A stretch of 64,000 nt of DNA from Dama dama (GCF_033118175.1 NC_083701.1:11427501-11491500); one strand, 5' to 3'. Positions 33,546 through 45,274 are shown, counted from the stretch's first letter. Notes: a model not told the origin generated them from the sequence alone. A program made the numbers and translations.

Positions 33546-34510
33546 CCCTTCCTCTCTCTGTCTGTCGTGAAGTCTGGCGGGTTAGATCCCTTGACAAGGA
33601 GATAGGTGCTGAAATCCTGGCGTGATTCACCCTGAGGCCCGGGGTGCAGCGTGTCCCTTCTGTGAGCCTCGGTTTCCCCCTCTGAAAAGGGAGGCACGGG
33701 TCACCCTCCCTCACAGGAACGTCTGAGGACTCACGTGCATGATGCCAACTGAGACCCAGTGACGTGGGTCATCCCGGCCTTGCTGTTCACCCCTCTGTCA
33801 GATGGAAACCGGTGCACAAAGGCCCGGTGAGCAAAGGAGGCCACCCATCTTTCTCCGGGATGGCCATCCGAAGCCAGCGTGCGTGTCGCTGGTCTTCTTC
33901 CTGATAGGGTTCTCTTTGATGCAGTTAATTCTCATGTAGTTCAGACTGTTGGAAGCCTTGGCAGGTCACAGTGGCTGACGAGTTTAGGCAGGAGACAAGA
34001 AAACAGCTGTAAAATTTGCCCTCGTCGCTCTCAGACCTTCACAGCATCCTCTCCTCCGCCGCAACCAGAAAGCAAGTTCTTGGTGCCTAGCGGCCCTTCT
34101 TCTGTATAGAATCGTTGGTGTAGCTTCTCCACAGGCCTGAGAAGCAGGGGTTTTTCAGCCCAGTTTTACAGACAGGAGGCTTAGCATTCTTTGAGAGGTC
34201 GCCCAGCGGGAGAGGCGGCCGAGCGGTCTGGTTGAGCGCATGGTTGAGGCCACAGCCCCGGTGAGACCATGGCAGGCCCGACCGCCACTCGGGGCCCCTG
34301 TCCCTTCGTGTAGAAAGTGAGGGCCCCAGGACCATCCGCCTCCCGGGGCTGTCTGCCGGCAAAGCAACCCCCGTGAAAGCGGTTCCACCGTGTGTGGCAC
34401 CTACATCATGTCTCCCCAGGGCCTGCATCCCGCCTGCTCCAGCATCAGCCCCCAGGGCACTCGGACCCACTGGCTGCCTCCCGCCTGACGCCTCTCCTTT
34501 CTCCCTGCAG

Positions 34511-34585
34511 ATTGGGCACATCGAGGGGCAGCCCGAGAGGAAGGGCGTCTTCCCAGTGTCCTTTGTCCACATCCTGTCCGACTAG
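34511..34585 (+). CDS. ASAP1: ASAP1 terminal coding exon: end of SH3 domain and stop
   Basis: 24 codons plus TAG: IGHIEGQPERKGVFPVSFVH ILSD. G-FPVSFVHIL is the final SH3 strand and 3-10 helix (equivalent to the G-[FIL]-P-x-x-[FY]-V motif). The protein ends with the SH3 domain, as in full-length ASAP1. The acceptor is ctccctgcag at 34501-34510; the stop is at 34583-34585. Total coding sequence in this window is 1,584 nt (527 residues plus stop), and every junction is in frame. Confidence 0.97.
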   Translation: MGHIEGQPERKGVFPVSFVHILSD

Positions 34586-34660
34586 CAAAAAAGCAGAGCC
34601 TTCAGACTGTCCACACCCATCATGCTAGGCCACTGCCTCCCCGGGACCCTGTGCACACCG

Positions 34661-34668
34661 TGTAAATA
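34661..34668 (+). promoter_or_regulatory. ASAP1: Pumilio response element TGTAAATA (first)
   Basis: Exact match to UGUANAUA, 76 bases after the stop codon. PUM1/PUM2 bind this octamer and usually lower mRNA stability or translation. Functional use here is inference. Confidence 0.6.
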
Positions 34669-34730
34669 GCTGCTGTTACCGAGTGGAAGCTCCCGGAGGG
34701 GCCGCCTCAGGAGGGGAACGGAGCGCGTGT

Positions 34731-34738
34731 TGTAAATA
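34731..34738 (+). promoter_or_regulatory. ASAP1: Pumilio response element TGTAAATA (second)
   Basis: Second exact UGUANAUA octamer, 70 bases after the first in the same 3' UTR. Confidence 0.6.
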
Positions 34739-35482
34739 CCCTGTGGTCTCTGCCTTCGCCAGTATTAGGGTAGCCTTGGGACCCAGTGCGCCTTACTGGT
34801 TTGCCAAAGCCATCCTTGGCATCTAGCACTTACATCTCTCTCTACGCTGTTTTCCAAGCAAACAAACAAGCAGGAATATAGGAACTGCTGGCTTTGCAAA
34901 TAGAAATGGTCTCCAGCAACCGTTGAAGGGCATAGAATTGCCTCTCTGTTCCTAACCTGACAGTATTCTCCATTGTGTTACTGAAAAATGCAACATTAGT
35001 GAAGAGGTGGGTACTGTCTTCCAGGTGAATCTTTCCACTCCGTGACAGACCAGCCTGTTGTTATCTGTGTACACAGTTTACAGCTACAAGAACCAACTTC
35101 GGTATTTATTACAGAAAAGTGCTCAGTTCAGTGTAAGCGTTATTCCTTCAGCAAAATATCCACTGACCCAGAATGTTGGTGGCGTTTTGCAGTGCCCACA
35201 GCCTCACACAGGTTTAGACACGTGGGTTTATGCTGTCTTAAGAAGATGAGTGCCCGCCCCTGATATTACCTCATTATGCAAAAATAACATATCCTTCATG
35301 ACTATTTTCACAGAAGTTTAAGACACATCTGATGAAGTTCAACTTTCAGGAACCAAGGACTGCCAGAAAATATTAGCCTCTACATTATGCATGCATTTAG
35401 AAGCTTACCTGAAATCTGCCTTTTATAAAGGAATAGTATGGATAAGTTGAACTGTACGTTTTTTTTTTTAAACTTGATTGCC

Positions 35483-35488
35483 ATTAAA
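35483..35488 (+). promoter_or_regulatory. ASAP1: Candidate proximal polyadenylation signal ATTAAA
   Basis: ATTAAA within ttgccattaaagcagaaatt. A gttgcaacaaatatttgttt stretch follows at 35502-35521. It would give a ~0.9 kb 3' UTR that keeps both Pumilio motifs. Weak evidence. Confidence 0.3.
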
Positions 35489-36308
35489 GCAGAAATTATA
35501 AGGTTGCAACAAATATTTGTTTCCAGTCATTTGGCTTCCTCAAGAGTATGAATGCACATATCACACTATGAATTAGCATCCTTCAACTATGTTAACACCC
35601 CTAATGTGTCCATTTTATATTCTTTTCTTAGTTTTCGTTCTGGATAAATTTAAACTTTCAAAAGAGTGTTCAAGAAGATGACGAATTCAGAAATCAGTTC
35701 TGCCCACCGTTTTTCCCCACCTGCCCCCCTGTAGAATCCAGGTGCTGAAACCAGCCTTCTTTTTTTTTTCCTCCCCCATTTTCTTTACTAAACCCCAGTC
35801 GTAGATAAGTTTCCCAGCTCTGTTGAACAGACACGTCATCTTCAGGTCAACTCATAACCAAGTTTCTGAACACTGCTATGAATCGCACTGTGAAATACGC
35901 TTTTCTGCCAGGGGTCCCTGCCCCTCCTGTTTTTTTTCCTCATCCCAGCCGCGTTCATCAGACCATTAAGACCATCCTGAGCTTTTCAGTCTTCTCTATC
36001 AGCCTGAATCCGGGGAAAGAACACAATAGCTCCACTCCCCAGTCAGCGGGACTGCTCTTGGATTCCGAGCCCCGTGTGTCATCCTGGCAGTGCGCTTGCT
36101 TAAACTGCTACGTTGGCAGCAGCACAGGAAACTAATACTTTTAAGCAGATCATCCTGGCAACGGGTGAGAAATGTTCATTTCACAGAAGCACAACTCCCA
36201 ACCAGACCCTTAGGGAAAGCCCTCTTTAATCAAGTCACAGTGCTCCAGGAGTGTTAATTTAGCTCTGCTTACGTGATCACTATGAAAACTTTGAATAGCC
36301 ACCTAACC

Positions 36309-36314
36309 AATAAA
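36309..36314 (+). promoter_or_regulatory. ASAP1: Candidate internal polyadenylation signal AATAAA
   Basis: AATAAA in ctaaccaataaaccttgcat. There is no strong downstream GT-rich element nearby, so use is uncertain. Confidence 0.35.
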
Positions 36315-37241
36315 CCTTGCATGACAAACCTGCAGCGTCTCTCACCAGCTGTTATCGGAAAGTGATTTTAAGCAATTGCTTCCTCAGCATCGCGGCACGC
36401 GTGAGCTCCACACAGATACGAGGAACCAGCCGATGTGCTGGTGTGCGTGGCCGACAGTGTTGACAGCCTCAGTTTAGCCACCGGGTGTCAGGACAGGAAG
36501 TCAACCCCCCAAATTTATTTAATGTCCCAGTTCATTCACTTACGCGTAAGTTGCATTCAAGCACTGTTCATTTTTGTGGCCTACGGTGTTTTCAACTGAT
36601 CTCAAACTGGCTTTTTAAAAACACGAAAGCACGCTGTCTAAAATTACATGGAGTTAATTCCTTTTCTTTTTTCCTCTTTTAGAGCAAATTTTACACAGAT
36701 GCTTTTTTAAAAAAAAAAAAAAAAACACTTGTTTTTGGTTTTTTTTTTTTTCCTGGTTTTGTTTTTGTTTTCCATCAGGAACCTGAGTTTTCTCTAACCC
36801 AGCTTACTGTGGGACATAGGAAAAATAGATATAAATAAGTATCTTTGGCGACCTTGGTTGAGTTTGAATCTGGTATTGTTCTTAAACTCATTGAGCCGCT
36901 ATCTGCAATTTTGTACATGATAGAGAGTATTTTGAAGGTATGGAACCTTATGGGAAAAATAGCTAATTCTTCTTTGCCCCCCCGCAGTGGGGAAAGTTAT
37001 GTTCTGCAAATAGTGTGTGTCTTATTTTACTGTTGAACAGCAATTGCTATTTATTTTTTTATTGCCTAGAACTTCAACATGTATAGGGATCCCACAGCGC
37101 CACAAGTTAAATTCCGAATTCCCATCTGGATGTTATGCTCAGACATCAGTATACTCGTCATTCCACATGTATTTAATGTGACCGTTTTTCAGTACTGTAT
37201 GTGTTCATTTCTACTTTTTTTAATATTTAAAATTGCTTTTA

Positions 37242-37247
37242 AATAAA
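37242..37247 (+). promoter_or_regulatory. ASAP1: ASAP1 distal polyadenylation signal AATAAA
   Basis: AATAAA in gcttttaaataaacatattc at the end of a repeat-free AT-rich tail. A GT-rich element (gttttgtgagttgtcc, 37287-37302) lies about 40 bases downstream, as expected for cleavage at about 37260. Confidence 0.8.
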
Positions 37248-37584
37248 CATATTCTCAGTTGATCCCAAACATCTGACATCAGGCCGTTTTGTGAGTTGTC
37301 CATGACTCTTCTGATGGGAGGAAATCAGAACTTGACTTGGCTGTGCTTTGGGGGCTGCGGGGCGGCGGGCGGGTACAGATAACACAAGTCACGCAACTTC
37401 TACATTCAGAGTCACTTCAGATAAATAATGTGCATCACTTTTCTCGGCTTAACAAACCATGGACCTTTAGCATTTCAGTTCTTTCTCCTCCTCGACCCCG
37501 CTACGCCCAACCCACCCCCACCTATAGGCACCCAGCCTGCACATCTTGGAACATCATGAATGTTACATTTTTTTAATCATAACT

Positions 37585-37778
37585 TTAAAAAAATACATAT
37601 TTCTGTACTTATTTGGCTGTGCTAGGCCTTAGTTGCAGCACATGGGATCTGTGATCTTCGTTGTGGCAGGCAGGATCTGTGGCTGTGACTTGTGGGGTCC
37701 AGTTCACTGACCAAGGCTCGAACCTGAGCCCTGTGCATTTGGAGTGCAGAGTCAGCTCTGGACCACCAGAAGTTCCCA
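37585..37778 (-). repeat. CHR-type SINE, antisense
   Basis: Contains tatttggctgtgctaggcct, tagttgcagcacatgggatc, actgaccaaggctcgaacct and agctctggaccaccagaagt. Diverged. Confidence 0.85.
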
Positions 37779-38654
37779 AAGGTTGCGTGTGAATACACTG
37801 AAAGCTCTTGGGCGCTACTCAGCCCGAGTGCTGTGTGTGCACTTCTGTTAGGCAGCTGTCAGCGCTGATACTGCTGTGCTGTGAGCAGACCCAGGTCTAA
37901 GCAGTGAACCTCTGTCGTCTCGTCTCGCCCCCAAGAAGCCAGGGGAAGCTGCGGCCCTCCGCTCTTCACAGCGCCCACCAGGAGGTTCAGGGAGATGCAG
38001 GCCCCTGCAGCAGCCATCATAGTTACTCACCAACCGCTTCAGGGTCCAGGGGAGTGGTCCTGGCTCCAGGGCCGTCCTCAGGATTCCCACCAGGTGGGAG
38101 ATGGTCTCCATCACAAAATTCTAGCCAGAGAAATGCTGCAGTGGAAAGCTGACCACGACCATGGCGTTGGTCCCAGCAGCTGTTTTGTTTCCTTTCATGA
38201 AAGTTGGTAGCTCTCAATGCCTGTTCACTCACCTCGACAAGATAAACCCTACAAGGCAAGCTGTTGGGGAATATGGGGTCCGCCATGGAGGCCAGAGACT
38301 TTCCATCAGGATGGATCTGGGAGAGGCTTGCATGGTTATCTGGCTATTTCAGGCCAAGGGGCAGCCAACTTTCCATCTAATAGCCAACTTTCCATCTAAT
38401 TCCATTTGAAATGGAAATTTCAAATGCCATTGGTTATGCATTGTTTTAAACCTGGAGCAGCCTCTGAGGTCATCGGACTGGCCCCCATTGAAAGCAACCC
38501 GTCCAGGATTCTGCGAGCCTCTGGTGGCCCGGAGAGCCTGGAAACAGGCGAGCTCCGTGAGCTCTCTCCCTCGGGTCCTTCCGGCACCGGTGGATGGAAC
38601 GTTGTTCCCTGTCCGTGGAGCCTGCCCTCTGCGAGGCAGAAATCCTCCTGTCCG

Positions 38655-38750
38655 TGTTCAGATGAGGAAATCCGCTGGTAGGCTGCAGTGACTTGCCGAA
38701 GGTCACAGTACGTCACGGCAGCAGTGTGAGCCCGAGGCTTCCTGGCTTCA
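38655..38750 (-). repeat. MIR-like ancient SINE
   Basis: Contains cagatgaggaaatccgctgg, gcagtgacttgccgaaggtc and acagtacgtcacggcagcag, an inverted MIR core. Confidence 0.6.
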
Positions 38751-40049
38751 GCCCCAGCAACCGCTCCCCGCTCCCCAGCCCTGCTGATTTCTCCTCTCCC
38801 CTGACCCTGTGCCCTCCACTGTATTTTTTGAGTCTTCCTCCTCCCAGAATGTGGCTTTATGTGTGGCAGGGGTGGGGTGGGAGGGATGTTAATTACTGGG
38901 TTATTCGACCTATTCTCCTTTGCCTCCCAGATGTTCTCATCCATCCCAAATGGAAATCTTTGATTTCCCTGAATCCGCAGCATGTGGGGTCGTTTAAAGC
39001 CAGTGGGTTTCCTGGAGGAAGGAAGTCTGTGCCCATCCTAGGGGCCTGCGACGATTGCAGGGGGCGGGCGTGGGGGTGGGGGGCAGCAGAGGAGGCAAAA
39101 AACGGGCAAAGGCTGGTGGGACGGTGTGTTGTGAACCTGCAGCAGCTCAAACGGACCCGTGTTGAAGGCACAGGCAGGGATGCTCCACCCCAGCAGTCGT
39201 GCCCCTCTGCTTCCCGGGAGGCCCCTCCGCATGCTAACTGCTAAACCGGCATCGCGGCCACGACGCTGGGTCCAGTACCTTATCAGTACAACCATGCTCG
39301 TCTCAGCCCCACTGAAGAGAAACTATTCTCCCCGTTTTACAGTTTAGGAAGACGGATGCTCAGAGGTGAAGATGTAACTTGACAAAAATCGGTTTGCTTG
39401 AGAGGGGGGCAGGGGCCAGATCTAAACGCAGAGGTCCGGGCCCGGGTAGCTCCCGGCCATGACCTTGTGCTTTCTCCGCTGCTTCTGTCCCCTGGCTGCC
39501 TTTGCTGAAGAGAGACTGGGTTGGAGCCTGCCCACCCAGCCTTGCAGGACCGGTCAGCCACAGGGAAGTGTAAACAAGGAAGCTCAGCAAAGTTTTCAGC
39601 TCAGAGAGTGACGGCCTTGGAGGAGAGGCCCCGGGGTTGGGGGGATGTGTCTTACTCCTTGGACAGCTGCTCTGCAGAAGTTGGGCTGGCACGCGGCGTG
39701 TCGGTGCCTGCAGCGTGTGACCGAGAAGAAGGCGGTGGGTACGCAAGTGTGTCTTGTCTGAACACAGCGGCCCCGTGTGCAAGCCCCGAAACACTTTAAG
39801 CTCCTGGAAACAGGAATTAGGGCTCCGATAAACACAGCTGTTTTGCAAAACTCTTACTACACGGCAAACCCTAGTCAGAGACTCAGAAGGCCAAAACGAT
39901 GACCTCCTGCAAAACCGCCAGGGAAGAAGCCTGCTCAGCTTCACGCTTCTTCAGACAAGATTTGAACTTTCGCTTTATAGGTCCAAGCCGATTTGAGGAA
40001 ATGGCAAACGTGTCATTTGCACACAGGCCTGAGAATCCAGCAAGCCCAG

Positions 40050-40205
40050 GTTTTGAGATCTGGGCCAGCATCACTTGGACCCTCAGCATTTAAATCAGAC
40101 TCCTGGGCTCTCTCCCTGGAGATGGGGCATCTCTGGAGGGGTCCCAGGAATCAGCATTTAACCACCATCCTCAGGTGGTCCCCATGTACCACTAGGGGGT
40201 ACAGA
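40050..40205 (+). repeat. MER5-type hAT relic
   Basis: Contains gagatctgggccagcatcac, ttggaccctcagcatttaaa, aatcagcatttaaccaccat and cctcaggtggtccccatgta, the shared phrases of MER5-family MITEs. Diverged. Confidence 0.5.
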
Positions 40206-40284
40206 GCCCTCTCAAACTCCCAGCGAGGACTTTGAACCTCTCCTTCCTCAGAGGTAAGTGAGAAACCACACACATCTACTCAGT

Positions 40285-40466
40285 GTTGACATGCGACCCG
40301 GTAGGCTATAGCCAGCGAGGCTCCTCTGTCCATGGGATTCTCCAGGCAGGAATACTGGAGTGTGTTGCCATTCCCTTCCCTAAGGGATCTTCCTGACCCA
40401 GGCACAGAACCCCGGTCTCTTGCAATGCAGGCAGATTTTTTACTGTCTGAGCTACCAGGGAAGACA
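40285..40466 (-). repeat. Bov-tA SINE, antisense
   Basis: Contains ggctcctctgtccatgggat, caggaatactggagtgtgtt, gcaatgcaggcagatttttt and actgtctgagctaccaggga. Confidence 0.9.
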
Positions 40467-41257
40467 TGCAGTTGATGACCTCCAAGTATTCCTTGCATGA
40501 GCAGGCAGGCCCATGGAACCTCCCAGCAAAAGTAAGTAAAATAGCATGCACTGTTGAAAACAGGGGTCGTGTTCAGTAGGGAGAACTTCCCATCCCGGGG
40601 TCAGAGCCGGGAGGGGGGCTCTGGTCCACATTTGCTCTGCCCACTTGCACTGCATATTGCCGACTCCCACCCAGTAAATAGGAGGCTTGACAATGGGCCT
40701 CTTTCTATGGTGTACTAAGCTGCAGAACAAAGATGCACAAGAATACATTGTCTGAATGTGCAAGCTTAGTTCCTGCTCAGCTGGAACCACTTAGGAAGCC
40801 CAGACACCAGGACTCCCCTGGCCTGCTCCACCTCCGGAGAGCAGTTGACTGCTTCCCTATCTCGGTCCCCTTCTACAGCTGTGCTTTAGAAAGTTCTAGA
40901 GCTGATGAGCTACGAGTGCACCCAGGCTGTCCTGCGTTCCCTTCTGGACCAGTCCACTCTGCAGCCTAAAGCTGAGACTGAGTCTGGTCTGTGCCCGAGG
41001 TCTGGGTTGCAGGTGGTGAGCAGCTCACCAGGAGAGGGGCAGGGAAGGGAGTCGGAGGAGGCAGAGAATGGGAGCAGAGTCAGAGTGAAGCTGGCTGAAT
41101 GTCTCCTCTACTACAGCTGGACAGAACGTATGTGCCCCAAGACTCCCAGGTAGAAATTGTGCATGTGCCAGGCAAGAGAACACACTAGAGCCTTCATAGC
41201 AGGACTATTTATAATAGTTAAAACCTATAAACTACCCTAATGTCCCTCCCAGTAGTG

Positions 41258-41388
41258 GTGCTTTAGTCACTCAGCTGTGTCCCACTCTTATGACCCCATG
41301 CACTGTAGCCCACCAGATTCCTCTATACGTGGAATTTCCCAGGCAAGAATACTGGAGTGGGTTGCCATTTCCTTCTCCAGGGGATCTT
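41258..41388 (-). repeat. Bov-tA SINE, antisense, truncated
   Basis: Contains gctttagtcactcagctgtg, cactgtagcccaccagattc and tactggagtgggttgccatt. It stops after ccaggggatctta, so the tRNA head is missing. Confidence 0.88.
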
Positions 41389-41547
41389 AGAATGGTTCTG
41401 TAAGTTGGCACACAATATGTAGAGCAACGAGAGTGAACCAACCACACAGAACAATAGGGATGAATGTCACAGATGATGTTGAGGCCAAAAAGCCACTTTT
41501 GAGTCTACATAACGCACAAAAATAGGTCATCTGTGTGGTTACAAGTC

Positions 41548-41640
41548 AAAATCGTGGTTACTGTAAAGTAATTAGCCTCCAACTAATAAAAATAAATGGA
41601 AAAATAAAAAATAAAACATTAAAAAAAAAATCGTGGTTAC
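41548..41640 (+). mobile_element. Extremely short L1 3' insertion with target-site duplication
   Basis: Only about 65 bp of L1 3' end (41562-41626: tgtaaagtaattagcctcca ... aataaatgga, A-tail). It is flanked by identical 14-bp repeats aaaatcgtggttac at 41548-41561 and 41627-41640. Confidence 0.93.
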
Positions 41641-41845
41641 CCAAAGGGAAACATGGAAGGGAGGCCTGGGGGAGGGACTTTGGGGGTACAGATACTATTC
41701 TTTCTTCTGGGTACAAGCCATACAGATTTTTTTTTTGTTTATGAAAATTCATTGAGCTACTTGCCTCTGATATGTTCACTTTTATGGTTGTGTCTTATCC
41801 TTGGTATAATGCTGATAAATACATAAACAGCTCTCAAAACTATAC

Positions 41846-41912
41846 ATATATATATACACACATATATGTAAATACATATGTACATATATATATATATATG
41901 TGTGTCTGTGTC

Positions 41913-41957
<45 letters not shown>
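41846..41957. repeat. (TA)n/(TG)n compound microsatellite
   Basis: Alternating tatatatata, a tgtgtctgtgtctgtgtgtg core, then a long (TA)n run of about 20 units. It is self-complementary and likely polymorphic. Confidence 0.95.
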
Positions 41958-41961
<4 letters not shown>

Positions 41962-42164
41962 GCCCTTATTTGTAGCATTTGCCAATTCCCATGGTGTAAA
42001 TATTTCTACCAAGTCTGATTCCAAGCTACCAATTTTATGTCGCTGAATGCCAAGTTAACAAATGTTTTTTTAAAAAATAAAGTCTGCTAAAATGCAGAGA
42101 TGAAATAGGGCTGGTGAGGGCCCCACGCTAGCAACACCATCATCTACCTCCTTACCACCCTATG

Positions 42165-43310
42165 CATTTTTTTAAAACAACTTTATTTCAATGTAATCCA
42201 TATACCATACAGTTCACTCATTAAGTGTACATTTCAGTGTACATCATCACAGTTTTAGAACCTTTTCCTCACCCATAAAGAAACCTCGTACTTGTTAGTA
42301 ATCACTCCCATTTTCCTCCAAACCCAAACAGTCACTAAATTACTTCCTGTCTCTGTAGAGATTTGTCTCTATTGGAAATTTCATATAAACGGGCCATAGA
42401 TGATATTCTGTGACTGGCTTCTTTTACTCAGTATAATGTTTTCAAGGTTGATCCATGTTGCAGCATCTACTGGTATTTCATTCCTTTTCACTGCCAAGTA
42501 ATACACTACCCTGTGGCTATCCTTCATTTTGTTTCTCCATTGCTGCAAAGTTGTGTTGTTCCCACTATTTTGACTATTATGAATGACGCTGTTATGAACA
42601 TTCACGTGTAAGTTTTTGTGTGGACGGATGTTTTCATTTCTCTAGTAGGTTTCGTTTCTCTAGACCTAGGAGTTGAATTTCCGGGTCACAGAGTAACTCT
42701 GTATGTAACCACCTGAGGAGCTGCCAGACTGCTTTCCAAAGTAACCGCACCATTTTGCATTCATACCAGCAGGATATGAGGGCTCCAATTTCTCCACATC
42801 CTTGACAACACTTGTTATAATCTATCTTTTTTATTACAGTCAGCCAAGTGGGTGTGGAATGGTATCTCATTGTGGTTTTGATTTGCGTTCTCCTGATGAC
42901 TAATGATGTTGAACATCTTTTCATGTGCTGACTGGCCACGTATATGTCTTCTTTGGCCATATAGAATCTTTGTCTTTTTAGTAGGACTTCCCTAGTGGTC
43001 CAGTGGTTAAGACTTCATGCTTCCACTGCAGAAGGGCACAGGTTCGATCCCTGGTGCGGGAACTAACATCCCACATGCCGCTCAGCACAGCCAAAAAATA
43101 GGACAAAAAGAAAAGAAAGGAAGAAAGAAACTTGGTGTTAAGATTGGATCATGTGTCTATTTGTTATTGAGTTGTAGGAGTTCTGTATATATTCTAAAGT
43201 TTCTTATCTCTTATCAGATATATGGTTTGCAAAATTTTCCTCTCTTTCTGCATGCTGTCCTTCCCTTCTCTTTTGAACCTGGCTGTTCTGTTGTCCTCGT
43301 GAAGAAGGAA
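42165..43310 (-). mobile_element. Old L1 3' segment, antisense, interrupted by a SINE
   Basis: Antisense L1 3' UTR/ORF2 end: acagttcactcattaagtgt, ttttactcagtataatgttt, ccatgttgcagcatctactg, accagcaggatatgagggct, ctgatgactaatgatgttga. After the SINE it resumes with tgtctatttgttattgagtt and ggtttgcaaaattttcctct. No intact frame. Confidence 0.8.
42983..43130 (+). repeat. CHR-type SINE nested in L1
   Basis: Contains gacttccctagtggtccagt, ggttaagacttcatgcttcc, caggttcgatccctggtgcg, aactaacatcccacatgccg and an A-rich tail. The L1 sequence continues on both sides, so the SINE inserted later. Confidence 0.88.
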
Positions 43311-44689
43311 CTTGCTTTTTTTTTTTTTTTGAAGATGGAACTTTCAGGAATCACAAACTCCAAAGACTTTCAAAAGCCAGGCCAGTCACCAGACTGTGTG
43401 AGGTGGCCTTGGGCTTTTCTCCAGTAGTACCCTTGTTCAGACTAAAGTATGCCTCTCTGTGGCCTCCGGGAGCACAGATGTGGGTAGTGGGTTCTCTGGC
43501 CCCGGGGTTGATGCTGCCTGCCTCCCCCACCCCTGTACTCCACCCCTGTAGACCACCTTCAATGAGTGAAGGTGGTCTGGTTAGCGGGCCCCTCTGAGCC
43601 CGAGATTTTGTCCTTGAAATGTGGATGCTACTGCTGCTCTCATGAGAAGGAGTGAAAACAGACAACTGGGAACATTTTGGAATAGGCCCTCCTGCAGATT
43701 TTACTTTGATACAATTTTTAATACAGTGTAAGACGTACACCTGGTCTGGTGTCAGTTAGGGGCTCTGTACATGGTAACTCCCTGCCTCACCCTGCTGTTG
43801 ATGCCGAAAAGCCCAGCTCAGCCCCCTCTCCCCTTTCCCCACTGAGCCTTCCTGATGGCTCACAGCTGCCCTTAGCAGGGGAAGCTGGAACCTGCCACCT
43901 CCCTGTGCAGTGGGGAGGGCGAGAGGGCTAATATCCCTACTTTCCTTTTATTATTATTAAATCAGAGACAACTGTTTCTCAGCTTCTTGGGCCAGTAAGA
44001 ACTTGACCAATAATTGAAACCAAAGAAAGTGCCATTTTGCTCTCCTTTCAAGAGGAAATAGCCTTTTGGCCCAGCAGAGGTTTCTCAGTCTCCCCCACAG
44101 CAGCCGCCACCCCACCCTGAAAGCGGAGCCTAGATGGGCATTTGTGGCCCTGGAGCCTGGAGCATGGTGTGCTCCGATGATGCCTGCAGTCCTCTCTCTG
44201 CAGAGGGACCAGGGTGAAGGGCAGCGTCTCAGATCCCAGGGGGGGACAGATTCGATGGTTCCGCAGTCAGACTTCCTTTAACAGACAGGTGAACTCAGGG
44301 GTCATGGACACACCACCCCAGGTTGAGCTGTGGGTTTCAAAACAAAAATGAAACTCGAGAAGTTCCTCATCTCTGCCCCTCTGGCCCTTAACGGTAAAGT
44401 CACTCCCTGCATGAGTCAGGCTGGGAAGTGCTGATTTCAAGATAACACATCACCTCTGCTCGAAGAACCCTCCCTGCCAGGCAGGATTCTTGTGGCTCCA
44501 ACACACCCAGCTCCCGCACCCAGGAAGCCCGTGGGGCCAGGAGGTCCTCGGGGAGCCAAGCCCAGAACAGGTACCTGACGGGCCCCTTGCCTCTGCCAAC
44601 CCACCCATTATTCTCTATCCCACCTGTGTCCAACTGTCTTCCCCTCTCCTTACCCTGTGGGTCTCACACTTAAGTGTTAAAAGTGCAAA

Positions 44690-44800
44690 CCCTACACCCC
44701 AACCCCTGTGATTCTGAGTCAGCGGGGTCGGGCGTAGCAGGTGGGGCCCAGGGTTCTGCACTTTTAGCAAACCCACCTAGGTGACTCTGATGTCATGGAC
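44690..44800 (-). repeat. MER5-type hAT relic
   Basis: Contains ccctacaccccaacccctgt, gattctgagtcagcggggtc, ggtggggcccagggttctgc and aacccacctaggtgactctg, the MER5A core. Confidence 0.65.
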
Positions 44801-45274
44801 TGTCCTTTGAAAAATAACCGTTACATGTTTCAACTTTAAAAAAAAAAAAACAAAATAACGTGTGGCTCTTAAAGCAAAAAGGAGTATTTCTCTGGGTGCT
44901 GGCCCGGCCTCTGAGGCTTCACTTGGCTTGGCCTCAGCCCCTTTTCGCCCCGGCCAGGGTCTGGCTCCATTGCAAGGACCCATAGCCTCCTCCAGCCAGT
45001 TCCAGGACTCAGCCCGCTGACCAGACATAAGGCTTCTAACAGGCACCACCTCTGCCTGCCTTTCATGCTCCCTGCAGCCTTGAGCTCACAGGGGGTCCTC
45101 AGACAACATCTGTAAGTCAGGGGGCCACTAAAACCTGACCCCAACCCACCAAAGTTATCCTGAGAGAAGAATGACATCAGAATTACAGGAAGTGGTTGTC
45201 TTTCCTTCTGGCCTGGTAGAGGGTATTCAAACACCACAAGTGCCTGCTCTCGAAGTGGATGGAGTCCAGCCGGA

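Larger units (their letters stand above)
32477..34510 (+). other. ASAP1: ASAP1 last intron (~2.0 kb)
   Basis: Runs from gtatgt to tctccctgcag. It contains a (CAC)n/(CA)n microsatellite (32698-32735) and an ancient DNA-transposon-like repeat (33319-33545). A MIR-like trace lies at about 33650-33740. The remainder is GC-rich unique intron. Confidence 0.75.
34586..37263 (+). other. ASAP1: ASAP1 3' UTR
   Basis: Untranslated tail of the last exon, about 2.68 kb, free of recognised SINEs and LINEs, in contrast to the flanking DNA. It has two exact Pumilio motifs (34661, 34731), homopolymer tracts (T at 35460-35469 and 35760-35770; A/T at 36711-36752) and AU-rich pentamers (for example around 37047-37055). 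The 3' end is inferred about 15 bases past AATAAA at 37242, ahead of a GT-rich stretch (gttttgtgagttgtcc at 37287-37302). Candidate upstream polyadenylation signals are at 35483 and 36309. Confidence 0.85.
37264..45269. other. Intergenic region, first part (ASAP1 3' flank)
   Basis: No gene supported. Recognised contents are listed separately (CHR, Bov-tA, L1, MER5-like and microsatellite entries). Stretches 37800-40040, 40480-41250 and 43430-44690 show no gene and no clear repeat apart from MIR-like traces (for example 38655-38750). A directly repeated atagccaactttccatctaa occurs at about 38364-38401. Confidence 0.7.

Noticed and set aside
38420..38983. 187-codon minus-strand frame in intergenic DNA
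   Set aside because: No recognisable family, overlaps a MIR relic, and no promoter or splice structure is visible.
41757..42024. Tyr-Ile repeat open frames
   Set aside because: Translation of the (TA)n microsatellite.
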